Source: Treponema denticola
GTDB taxonomy: Bacteria; Spirochaetota; Spirochaetia; Treponematales; Treponemataceae
Reading direction: 5' to 3'
NCBI RefSeq assembly: GCF_024400535.1
Contig: NZ_CP038800.1
Location: forward strand, 186,001-250,000
Length of the DNA: 64,000 bases
Shown here: positions 52,259 through 59,986 of the stretch, in pieces
Layout: each line of letters starts with the position of its first letter
Numbering within the stretch: position 1 is the first letter of the stretch
The notes under the pieces: model-generated
Seen by the model: only the letters and a program-made list of their open reading frames with translations
The model's database searches: none
What the model was told of the DNA's origin: nothing
Position numbers and translations under genes: made by a program

Positions 52259-53683
52259 TTATTTCGTTTGAGCTTCTTCTCCAAGCGAGATTTCGGAGCT
52301 GCAGCAAGCAGCGATAAGTTCAAAGTCATGCGTAATAATGATAATCGTTTTACCGCAAGCCGCCGCATCCAAAAAAGCTTTTGCAAGGATGTCCGCATGA
52401 TAGCCGTCCAAACCGCTGGTCGGCTCATCGAAAATGAGTATATCGCGGCCGGACAGCAGGGCGCAGGCAACGGAAAGTCTCTGTTTTTGTCCGCCGGAAA
52501 GCGTTGCCGGGTGAACATCTTTGAGGTCATAGAGCCCCATGGTCTGTAAGATATTCCGCGCTCGTTCAAGCTTATCAGGGGTATTCATCATACTCAATAG
52601 AATTTCTTCGGAAACGCTTTCGGTAAAAAATTGTGTTCCCGTATCGTTGGCGCTGTACCATACCGCTTTGCGGCGCGCCCGAAGTCCGCATTTTTTTCCG
52701 TTAAGGAATACCGTGCCGCCCGACTCTTTATTAAGCCCGCTCAAAATAAGGCCGAGCGTTGTTTTTCCAACTCCGTTTTTACCGGTAAGCGCAATAATCT
52801 GTCCGCGCCATACGGAAAAAGATACTGTTTGCAAAATAAGGGTCCCCTTTTCTTTGCGGTATATCCCGTCTGCTTGCAGTAAGGGTTCATTTGCCGTACC
52901 GGAAGATAAGGCTCTTGATGAAGGAGGGGGAAGAGCCGGTTTTATAGCAGGCGTAAAAGACCTCAGTCCAAAATGCTTTTTTTGCTCAAGCGTCATTTTC
53001 TGCATTTCTTCAGCCGTACGCACCCACTGTATTGTTCCTCCATCTATATAGATAAAACGGTCGGCAATTCTGTACAGCCAGCTTAACCTATGTTCTGCAA
53101 TAATCAGAGTACGCCCTTCTTCTTTGAGTTTCTTTAAAACATGAGAAAGCCTTACGGCACTTTCTTCATCGAGATTGGCAGTCGGCTCATCACATACATA
53201 TATTGAAGGCGATAGGGCATAGACAGAAGCGATTGCAGCGCGCTGTTTTTCTCCGCTTGAAAATGTGTCAAGCGTATGGTCTCGTAATGCTGCAAGATGA
53301 AAAGCTTCGATTGCCCCCTCCGTGCGGGCGATGATCTCGTGTTGTGCCAGTCCGTAATTTTCGCATGAAAAAGCGATCTCTCCTGCAAGCTCGGAAGAAA
53401 AGAACTGGCTTTGTGGCTCCTGAAATACGCTGCCTATAAATTTGCCCCTCTCCCATAATGGGGTAGAAGACATATCTTTCCCGCCGATAAATATATTTCC
53501 TGAAAGCGCTCCGCTGTAATAGCCCGGTGCTAATCCGTTTAAAAGGCGCAATATTGTCGTTTTTCCGCCGCCCGACGGCCCGGTTAGAACCGTACATTCG
53601 CCTTCGTTAATTGTAAGGTTTATGTTTGATACACCTCTTTCACTGTTTTCATAATGAAAACTTACATTTTCCATCCGTATCAT
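52259..53683 (-). CDS. ECF transporter ATPase with two fused ABC domains
   Basis: This 474-residue protein has two ATPase domains. The first has Walker A G-P-S-G-G-G-K-T, signature F-S-S-G-E-K-Q-R and Walker B V-C-D-E-P-T-A-N-L-D. The second has Walker A G-K-N-G-V-G-K-T-T, signature L-S-G-G-Q-K-Q-R and Walker B I-F-D-E-P-T-S-G-L-D. It stands for the EcfA/EcfA' pair of energy-coupling-factor importers. The start at 53683 has AAGGAG upstream and overlaps the EcfT stop by one base; the open frame further 5' runs antisense-like through ecfT. The region is visibly richer in G+C than its surroundings. Confidence 0.92.
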   Translation of the reverse strand: MIRMENVSFHYENSERGVSNINLTINEGECTVLTGPSGGGKTTILRLLNGLAPGYYSGALSGNIFIGGKDMSSTPLWERGKFIGSVFQEPQSQFFSSELAGEIAFSCENYGLAQHEIIARTEGAIEAFHLAALRDHTLDTFSSGEKQRAAIASVYALSPSIYVCDEPTANLDEESAVRLSHVLKKLKEEGRTLIIAEHRLSWLYRIADRFIYIDGGTIQWVRTAEEMQKMTLEQKKHFGLRSFTPAIKPALPPPSSRALSSGTANEPLLQADGIYRKEKGTLILQTVSFSVWRGQIIALTGKNGVGKTTLGLILSGLNKESGGTVFLNGKKCGLRARRKAVWYSANDTGTQFFTESVSEEILLSMMNTPDKLERARNILQTMGLYDLKDVHPATLSGGQKQRLSVACALLSGRDILIFDEPTSGLDGYHADILAKAFLDAAACGKTIIIITHDFELIAACCSSEISLGEEAQTK

Positions 53684-54381
53684 TAAGCAAGACTCCTTAC
53701 CATGATAACCGCAGCTGTAGTAGTACTCCACACGATAACAGCGATATAGTCGAAAGTCCGCATCTTTTTTCCGTAATAGCTGCTCCTTTTTACCGGACAC
53801 TGAATACCCCGCACAACAGCCGAGACTGCGAGTTGATCGGCAATTTGAATGCAGCGTAAAAGCAGAGGAATCAGCACATATTTTCCCGTTTCTAAGGGAT
53901 GAGTTAGGATGCGGGCCGGTTCCAAAAGGCCTTTGGTTTTCATTGAAAGGCGGAGCTTTTTTACTTCCGCTTTCATCACCGGTATAAAACGGAAAATAAC
54001 GAGCAGTCCTAAAATAACGGATACCGGCATTCCGATACGGGAAAGGAAAGCTGCAATCTCTCCGGGCGGCGTTGTTATCACATCCCATCCTATAAGCATA
54101 ACAGGTAAGAGGTTCCAGCATAAAAAAATATAGAATTCCGGTATGATGATTGTTCTAATGCCATATCGGCGGATACCTATTAAGAGAAGCAAAAGCAGCG
54201 CATAAAAGAGGCTGAATGATATCAGCAGCCGCCATTTACATTGGACGGCAAGATATAAAAGTCCGATAAGCGAAAGAATACCGTTTATCCTGTAATCGGC
54301 GATAAAAAATGAGCTTACAATAACGCACAAAAGCGTCCACAGTTTTACCGGAGCCGTAAAATCTTTTGAAACCTTTTTCAT
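53683..54381 (-). CDS. ECF transporter transmembrane component EcfT
   Basis: This 232-residue membrane protein has about five helices and the EcfT cytoplasmic coupling motif region (M-K-T-K-G-L and later A-V-V-R-G-I in place of the usual A-R-G pair). It joins the fused ATPase to the substrate-specific component encoded next upstream at 54437. Confidence 0.88.
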   Translation of the reverse strand: MKKVSKDFTAPVKLWTLLCVIVSSFFIADYRINGILSLIGLLYLAVQCKWRLLISFSLFYALLLLLLIGIRRYGIRTIIIPEFYIFLCWNLLPVMLIGWDVITTPPGEIAAFLSRIGMPVSVILGLLVIFRFIPVMKAEVKKLRLSMKTKGLLEPARILTHPLETGKYVLIPLLLRCIQIADQLAVSAVVRGIQCPVKRSSYYGKKMRTFDYIAVIVWSTTTAAVIMVRSLA

Positions 54382-54436
54382 TTAATTTTTTAACAAGGCA
54401 TTTTTAAAAACTCTGATGAGCTTTTTGCAAATATTT

Positions 54437-55051
54437 TTATAATACGCCCGCTTTTTCAAAATGTTTTTTTATCAGTCTTGAAGCAATCAGGCTTCCTGCA
54501 AAACCGCAAAGTGTCGTAAAAGCAACGATAAAAATAATCCAATAAGGAACGGTAAAATACCGAACATATGAGTCGATATATTCTTGACTCATTCCGCTTG
54601 AAACGGCAAAGGCATAATAAGCATCCCAGAAGAACCAGATCGGAAGCAAATTTGTTCCGTTAAATAACAGGCTGGAAACCGTCCATGCAGCCGTAAGCCG
54701 GTGCGGATTTTGATAGGCTCCATGTTTCCATAAAACGGCTTCGCATATTAAGCCGATAACGATGTAATACGGCAATAAATACCAGTTTCCCATTATTAGA
54801 AAAATGATGCCGAGAAGTGTCATGTAGATAAAAGACACGCCCCGTTTTCCCACCCGTTGTACCATGAGAAAATAAACCGGAGCACAGATAAATACTGAAA
54901 AACCGACTGATAATGTCATACTGACAAAATGGTTTGCCATGCACATCATATTTACAATAAATTGCATAACGACAAGAAGAGCACTTAATAAAACCGTAGT
55001 TATTACATCTTTTATCGTCCATTTGGCTGTTGTGTTCATTTTTTTATTCAT
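54437..55051 (-). CDS. ECF transporter substrate-specific component, MptD/Trep_Strep family
   Basis: This 204-residue protein has five to six hydrophobic segments and begins K-W-T-I-K-D-V-I-T-T-V-L-L-S-A, as in the Trep_Strep (MptD) membrane family found mainly in treponemes, streptococci and related anaerobes. The position ahead of EcfT and the fused EcfA fits an S-component. The ligand is not known from sequence. It lies nine bases after the methyltransferase gene on the same strand. Confidence 0.85.
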   Translation of the reverse strand: MNKKMNTTAKWTIKDVITTVLLSALLVVMQFIVNMMCMANHFVSMTLSVGFSVFICAPVYFLMVQRVGKRGVSFIYMTLLGIIFLIMGNWYLLPYYIVIGLICEAVLWKHGAYQNPHRLTAAWTVSSLLFNGTNLLPIWFFWDAYYAFAVSSGMSQEYIDSYVRYFTVPYWIIFIVAFTTLCGFAGSLIASRLIKKHFEKAGVL

Positions 55052-55060
55052 TTGAATCTC

Positions 55061-55816
55061 CTATTTTTCTATGTTTTTTGCTTTTATCACGAACATAGGT
55101 ATGGTTTTATATCTCGCCGCTTGAAAAGCATCCATATATTTTTCTTTGGAAAGAATGCTGCTTGCAATTTCCTTAAAGCCGATTTTTTTCAGCATTTTTT
55201 CATCCCATTCAGGACGATTTATATAGGCAAGCGGAAATTTTTTCAGAATGTTTATAATCTGTTCATCATGATAATAATCTCTGAATTCGCCGTATTGCTT
55301 AACAAGCTCCGCTTCGTATGATTTAAATTTTTCAAACTCATCTGTATTCCATATCGGTTTAAGCCAATTAGCGTCAATGTTCAGCATGATCCCTTCAGGC
55401 TTTAGTATTCTTTTCCATTCCTTGTATACGGTTTCCGGTGAGGTGAATAGCCATGAAGCATGTCTGGAAACCACAGCATCAAATAAACATTCAGGAAAAT
55501 CCGTTGAATGAGCATCTTTAAGCAAAAAGATGATTTTGTCAGAAAGCCCCAATTCTTCCGCTGTTTTTTTCCCTTCTTCAAGCATCGCCTCGCTGCTGTC
55601 TATGGCTGTAACTTCCCAGCCGTCTTGTGCAAGCAGAATAGCTAAAAAACCTGTACCGCACCCTGCATCCAAAGCTTTCTTTCCCTTGCAGTCCTTGAGA
55701 TTTTCCTGAAGCAGTTTTTTCCATTCACTCCCGTTTTCTTTTAATTCCTGCATGTGAAACATCCGCATATTTTCTGCCTGTTCAGACCATTTTTTCATTA
55801 AATCTTTTATATCCAT
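55061..55816 (-). CDS. Class I SAM-dependent methyltransferase
   Basis: This 251-residue protein has motif I A-L-D-A-G-C-G-T-G-F-L-A near residue 48, the acidic V-T-A-I-D-S-S end of strand 2 and V-V-S-R-H-A-S-W-L-F at motif II, a UbiE/Methyltransf_11 layout. It is first in the ECF operon, so its small-molecule substrate may be what is imported or a derivative; that is inference. GAGG precedes the ATG. Confidence 0.9.
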   Translation of the reverse strand: MDIKDLMKKWSEQAENMRMFHMQELKENGSEWKKLLQENLKDCKGKKALDAGCGTGFLAILLAQDGWEVTAIDSSEAMLEEGKKTAEELGLSDKIIFLLKDAHSTDFPECLFDAVVSRHASWLFTSPETVYKEWKRILKPEGIMLNIDANWLKPIWNTDEFEKFKSYEAELVKQYGEFRDYYHDEQIINILKKFPLAYINRPEWDEKMLKKIGFKEIASSILSKEKYMDAFQAARYKTIPMFVIKAKNIEK

Positions 55817-55876
55817 TTTTTTCCTCTGATTGTTGATTCACGGATTTCGGCAAAACACAATATTTCGCCGTTAATA

Positions 55877-55897
55877 AAAAATAGCAATGTTATTTTT
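55877..55897. promoter_or_regulatory. Operator-like palindrome downstream of the ECF operon -10 box
   Basis: A 21-base dyad with 9-base arms (55877-55885 with 55889-55897) around a 3-base centre and one mismatch. It covers the predicted transcription start of the methyltransferase-ECF operon. A second, weaker copy lies at 55924-55944. Confidence 0.65.
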
Positions 55898-55926
55898 AGT
55901 ATACATAATTTCTTTTTGATTGTCAA
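55898..55926 (-). promoter_or_regulatory. Promoter of the methyltransferase-ECF operon
   Basis: TTGACA (minus strand, 55921-55926), a 17-base spacer and TATACT (55898-55903), almost consensus, squeezed between two operator-like dyads. This suggests tight repression. Confidence 0.9.
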
Positions 55927-55944
55927 GATAGCGGTGTTATTTTT
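55924..55944. promoter_or_regulatory. Second operator-like dyad, over the -35 box of the ECF operon
   Basis: This shares GTTATTTTT and GATAGC/AATAGC elements in the same order as 55877-55897, with the same 3-base centre and about three arm mismatches. Centres are about 47 bases apart. It also lies upstream of the divergent glycyl-tRNA synthetase gene. Confidence 0.5.
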
Positions 55945-55988
55945 ATATTTATAGAAAAAGGCAGAAAATGCGGCTTAGCAATCGGTAC

Positions 55989-56017
55989 TTGTATAAAGAT
56001 AAAAAAAATACTATAAT
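55989..56017 (+). promoter_or_regulatory. Promoter of the glycyl-tRNA synthetase gene
   Basis: TTGTAT (55989-55994), a 17-base spacer and TATAAT (56012-56017). The leader to the ATG at 56052 is about 28 bases and holds AGGGAG. Confidence 0.8.
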
Positions 56018-56051
56018 TTGCACTTATAATTGCAATAAGGGAGATATAATT

Positions 56052-57407
56052 ATGGAAGATCATAAAATTTCAATGGAAAAAATTGTAAGCCTTTGTAAAA
56101 GAAGAGGTTTTGTTTTTCAGTCATCAGAAATTTACGGAGGCCAGAACGGTGCATGGGATTACGGCCCCTTAGGGATAGAGTTAAAAAATAATGTTTCCCG
56201 CGCTTGGTGGAAGGAGATGACCCAGCTTCATGATAATATCGTAGGGCTTGATGCCGCAATTTTGATGCATCCCCGCACATGGGAGGCTTCTGGCCATGTT
56301 GAAAATTTTACCGATCCTTTAGTCGATTGCAAAAAATGTAAATCCCGCTTTAGAGCAGATCATTTACCTCCTGAAAACCTTGAAAAAAGAGTTTGCCCCG
56401 ATTGCGGAGGCGAACTTACCGATACCAGAAAATTCAACCTTATGTTTAAAACTCACATCGGTCCCACAGACGATAATTCAAGCGTTATCTATCTTCGCCC
56501 CGAAACTGCACAAGGTATTTATGTAAACTATAAAAATATTATTCAATCAAACAGGATGAAGATTCCCTTCGGCATCGCTCAAATCGGAAAGGCCTTCCGA
56601 AACGAAATTGTTACAAAGAATTTTATCTTTAGAACCTGCGAATTTGAACAGATGGAGATGCAGTTTTTTGTAAAACCCGGAACTGATGATGAGTGGTTCG
56701 ACTATTGGAAAAAACAGCGCTGGGCCTTCTATGAAAAATACGGAGTAAGAACAAATAAGCTCCAATGGCATCAGCACGGCAAAGATGAACTTGCTCATTA
56801 TGCAAAAGATGCTTATGATATCGAATACGAATTCCCGATGGGATTTAAGGAGCTTGAAGGTGTACATAACCGAACTAACTATGACCTTACACGTCATACC
56901 GAATATTCAGGCAAAGATATGCAGTACATCGATCAAGATAACGGAAACGAAAAATATATTCCCTACATCATTGAAACCTCAGCCGGCTTAACGCGAAATG
57001 TTCTTATGTTTATTTGCGATGCATATGATGAAGAAAAGGTTGCCGATAAGGGAAATGATGATGATTGGAGAACCGTATTACACTTTCATCCTAATATTGC
57101 TCCTATAACCGTTGCTGTTCTTCCTTTGATGAAAAAAGACGGACTTGCAGAGTTAGCCGGAGAAATTAGAAATGAGCTTAAAGAGGAATTTAAAACCGAT
57201 TATGACCAATCCGGAGCTATCGGAAAAAGATACCGCCGTCAGGATGAGGTTGGCACTCCTTTTTGCGTAACCGTAGATTATGATTCAAAAGAAGATAATA
57301 CGGTTACATTGCGCTTTAGGGATTCTATGGAACAAGTTCGAATTCCCAGGACGGAATTAATTTCAAGAATAAAAACCGAAATTAAAAACTATAAAAGGGT
57401 AAAGTAA
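56052..57407 (+). CDS. glyQS: Glycyl-tRNA synthetase, single-chain alpha2 type
   Basis: This 451-residue class II synthetase charges tRNA-Gly. It has a zinc-type pair of knuckles (C-K-K-C and C-P-D-C about residues 97-120), the E-T-A-Q-G-I-Y-V-N-Y motif, motif 2 F-R-N-E-I with F-R-T-C-E-F-E-Q-M-E, and motif 3 toward the C-terminus before an anticodon-binding domain (I-A-P-I-T-V-A-V-L-P). This is the homodimeric form, not the GlyQ/GlyS tetramer. The start at 56052 follows AGGGAG; a longer frame to 55968 overlaps the promoter. Confidence 0.96.
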   Translation: MEDHKISMEKIVSLCKRRGFVFQSSEIYGGQNGAWDYGPLGIELKNNVSRAWWKEMTQLHDNIVGLDAAILMHPRTWEASGHVENFTDPLVDCKKCKSRFRADHLPPENLEKRVCPDCGGELTDTRKFNLMFKTHIGPTDDNSSVIYLRPETAQGIYVNYKNIIQSNRMKIPFGIAQIGKAFRNEIVTKNFIFRTCEFEQMEMQFFVKPGTDDEWFDYWKKQRWAFYEKYGVRTNKLQWHQHGKDELAHYAKDAYDIEYEFPMGFKELEGVHNRTNYDLTRHTEYSGKDMQYIDQDNGNEKYIPYIIETSAGLTRNVLMFICDAYDEEKVADKGNDDDWRTVLHFHPNIAPITVAVLPLMKKDGLAELAGEIRNELKEEFKTDYDQSGAIGKRYRRQDEVGTPFCVTVDYDSKEDNTVTLRFRDSMEQVRIPRTELISRIKTEIKNYKRVK

Positions 57408-57419
57408 AAAGAATCGCAA

Positions 57420-58424
57420 ATGGAAAATTACTCCTACAGTGCAGAGGATAAGTCATTGCTTACTCCTCTGCTTTATAAGTATTTTGTGTTCCCGCTCGTA
57501 AAAATTTTACCTGAATCTGTTCCGGCAAATATAATAACCATATTCTCCAATAGCTTTGTAGTGCTTTCATTTATTATCGCCTATCTAAATTATATTCATG
57601 ATACTTATAGATTTTTGTGGTTGATTCCTATTTTGTGCTGGACTTATATTGTAGGGGACTGTTCGGATGGAATACAGGCAAGGAGGACAAAAACCGGTTC
57701 CCCGCTTGGCGAATACTTTGATCATTTTTTGGATAGCTTTGTTACAGGCTTCCTTACCGGTACTCTAATGCTTTGTTTTAGAGTTACAAATCCGGTCTTG
57801 CTTTTTTGTGTATATCAGTTTTTATATTTGGGACAAATAGGAACATTTTGGGGACGGTTTAAATACGGTGTTATGCAGTTTTCAACATTTAGTACAAGTG
57901 AAGGAACTATGGCCATTGCCCTTATGTCTGCCCTTTCTTCTATCGGTTTTATACGTGAAGCAAGTGTACAAAATATTTTATTCGGTTTTAGTATTCCGTA
58001 TATAATTATTTTTGCGGCTTTTGGAGCGGCTTGGCTTACGGGCCTAACTGCGGTTTTTAAAACTAAGCAGCACAGTATACGTTTATTTTTGCATATAATT
58101 TTTTCTGCTCTAATAGGATTTGTTTTAGTTTGGCATGTAAAAGCTTCAATATTTACACAAACCTTGATTATTACATTTTATAATGCTCTGTTTATTCAAT
58201 CGATTTTATCGGCTACAGCAGAAAAAGTAAAAGAATCCTTACCGGACTTTTTGGTACCTATCAGCTGTATTCTATATTTTGTAGTGTTTGACTATTCTAT
58301 GATTATTCAAATTATCCAAATTCTTTATCTTTTGGTTAGAATAATCATAAGGTTTCTTATTTTCTTTAAGAAGTATAAACATTGTTGGTATTGGAAAAAT
58401 CCTATTCCGGTAAAAAATAATTAA
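57420..58424 (+). CDS. CDP-alcohol phosphotransferase (choline/ethanolamine phosphotransferase-like)
   Basis: This 334-residue membrane protein has the CDP-alcohol motif D-G-x2-A-R-x8-G-x3-D-x3-D, read here as D-G-I-Q-A-R-R-T-K-T-G with E-Y-F-D-H-F-L-D, followed by about eight hydrophobic segments. The long C-terminal membrane part resembles eukaryotic-type choline/ethanolamine phosphotransferases, which make phosphatidylcholine or phosphatidylethanolamine from diacylglycerol. T. denticola is known to make phosphatidylcholine from choline by a CDP-choline route, so this gene is a candidate. It starts 12 bases after the glyQS stop. Confidence 0.8.
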   Translation: MENYSYSAEDKSLLTPLLYKYFVFPLVKILPESVPANIITIFSNSFVVLSFIIAYLNYIHDTYRFLWLIPILCWTYIVGDCSDGIQARRTKTGSPLGEYFDHFLDSFVTGFLTGTLMLCFRVTNPVLLFCVYQFLYLGQIGTFWGRFKYGVMQFSTFSTSEGTMAIALMSALSSIGFIREASVQNILFGFSIPYIIIFAAFGAAWLTGLTAVFKTKQHSIRLFLHIIFSALIGFVLVWHVKASIFTQTLIITFYNALFIQSILSATAEKVKESLPDFLVPISCILYFVVFDYSMIIQIIQILYLLVRIIIRFLIFFKKYKHCWYWKNPIPVKNN

Positions 58425-58476
58425 AAAATGCTGTTAAGGTATTGACAAAATCTTTATAAAATAGCAAGGTATAGCC

Positions 58477-59046
58477 ATGGTTAATCCGATTTTTAATGAT
58501 GAATTTTTAATGTCTCCTGAAATAAAAGATATCGCAGCGTTTGAAATTCCGAGGTTCATAGATGCTGAAGATGGTGAACTGGCATCATCAGCTTTAAAAA
58601 TATCCAAAGCCTTCGGCAGAGGAGCATCTTTTGAAGTTTATACGGATATAACCAAGACTGATGCTGAAAAAGCATTGATAGAAAGCTTTATGAAAAACAT
58701 TCAACTTCTTGTCCAAAAAACATGGGTGGAAAAAGATGATGAAGAATGTAAAGAAGATACTTTATATAGGATAAATTCTTTATGCGAAAAACTTATTATA
58801 TCAGCTAGTCCTTCGGTATATAAAGAATTATTTGAAGAATGTTTTTCCATTTTACAGGATGTTGTTTCTCTCCTATTTGGGGATTTGGTAAAATCCGATT
58901 CTTTTATAGAATATGCCTTCCGTATTGATCCCGATTTCGGCTTTTTTTGGTACTATGTTACTTGTCTTGCAAAGGCAGAGCTTATCTCGGCAGAAAAAGC
59001 CAGATATGCCGTTTTGCTTGCAATGTTTTTTTTGGCAAATTTCTAA
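58477..59046 (+). CDS. Hypothetical protein
   Basis: This 189-residue protein is mostly helical, with no signal peptide or membrane helix and no domain I recognise. Acidic stretches (K-D-D-E-E-C-K-E-D) lie in the middle and the C-terminus is aromatic (F-G-F-F-W-Y-Y-V). AAGG stands about 8 bases upstream of the ATG. It is downstream of the phosphotransferase on the same strand with a 52-base gap and may be a separate transcript. Function unknown. Confidence 0.7.
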   Translation: MVNPIFNDEFLMSPEIKDIAAFEIPRFIDAEDGELASSALKISKAFGRGASFEVYTDITKTDAEKALIESFMKNIQLLVQKTWVEKDDEECKEDTLYRINSLCEKLIISASPSVYKELFEECFSILQDVVSLLFGDLVKSDSFIEYAFRIDPDFGFFWYYVTCLAKAELISAEKARYAVLLAMFFLANF

Positions 59047-59071
59047 TCAAATTAATTAAAAAAATAAAATA

Positions 59072-59977
59072 TTAAAAATATGAAATTCTAAAATCGCAAA
59101 ATTCGGCAAATCCTATTTTTCTATACATTTGTCTTGCTGCAGAGTTTTTTAACTTTACAAAAAGAGCGAAATTCTTTTTGTATTGAGAGCTATCATTGAT
59201 CAAGACTAATATATTGGCTGTTGAAGCTCCCTTGTTTCTGTAGTTCGGCTTTGTAAAAACTCCTCCTATTTGATACCAATTAAATCCTGATGCATTTATT
59301 CCGGCTTTTGAAATATATTCTCCATCTTTTTTTACAGCATATAAAGCATTATTGTTTATTCTTTTTTTTAAAAGTTTTAAGCATAATTCAGGTGAAGCTT
59401 TTACTCCGGGAGCTAGGACTTCGGATTCATTGTATTCTATTTCCATAGGACAAAGAATTTCCGCATCCTCCATCGGAGGTTTTAAAAATTCTAAGTAAGA
59501 ATTCAAATTATTAGAAGCTTTTACACAAAAGCTTTTTGCTTCAATTGTTTTGTTTTTTAAAACAAGAAGTTTATAATTTTCATATCTGATGGGTTCTAAG
59601 GATAAGCTTTGTTTTATTAATTCCTCTAAACGGATGGAAGTTTCTTTTTCACCCATCACGGAAATAGGACCGGTATCTTTTAAAAAATTATTTATTATAT
59701 ATTCTGAAAGATTGTCCGGAATTTTCCTGCAAAAGCAATGGAACAAAACACCGTGAGCTGCCAGAAAAAGAATCCCGACAAATTCTTTTTTACCTTTATC
59801 AGATGAGAAAAAGCTTTCGGCTTTTATGAAGCTATATAGTTCCCGCCCTTCATCAAAAAATCTTTTTTGCTTTTTTAAACACTCGGAAAGATTTATACAT
59901 ATATGCTCATATGGAAGAATCTCTTTAATAAAACTGCCGATGTTTTTTTTTGTTAATGGTATCGCAAAGAATTTCAT
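59072..59977 (-). CDS. GNAT family N-acetyltransferase
   Basis: This 301-residue protein has a C-terminal GNAT domain: Q-I-G-G-V-F-T-K-P-N-Y-R-N-K-G-A-S (acetyl-CoA pyrophosphate loop) and N-S-A-A-R-Q-M-Y-R-K-I-G-F-A-E. The N-terminal 160 residues form a separate mixed alpha/beta region of unknown role. It ends the operon that starts at the hypothetical gene at 62115 and includes the NagZ-type enzyme, ten bases downstream of it. The substrate is unknown; an amino-sugar or peptidoglycan link would be a guess from context. Confidence 0.85.
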   Translation of the reverse strand: MKFFAIPLTKKNIGSFIKEILPYEHICINLSECLKKQKRFFDEGRELYSFIKAESFFSSDKGKKEFVGILFLAAHGVLFHCFCRKIPDNLSEYIINNFLKDTGPISVMGEKETSIRLEELIKQSLSLEPIRYENYKLLVLKNKTIEAKSFCVKASNNLNSYLEFLKPPMEDAEILCPMEIEYNESEVLAPGVKASPELCLKLLKKRINNNALYAVKKDGEYISKAGINASGFNWYQIGGVFTKPNYRNKGASTANILVLINDSSQYKKNFALFVKLKNSAARQMYRKIGFAEFCDFRISYF

Positions 59978-59986
59978 TTAAGCTGC

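Noticed and set aside
52539-53051. 170-codon plus-strand frame across the ECF ATPase gene
   Set aside because: Antisense of a clear double ATPase; no motif and no ribosome site.
53684-54121. 5' extension of the ECF ATPase frame through the EcfT gene
   Set aside because: The extension has no domain, and AAGGAG precedes the ATG at 53683.
58442-58447. TTGACA ahead of the hypothetical gene at 58477
   Set aside because: No acceptable -10 box at 16-18 bases; the nearby TATAAA is too close.
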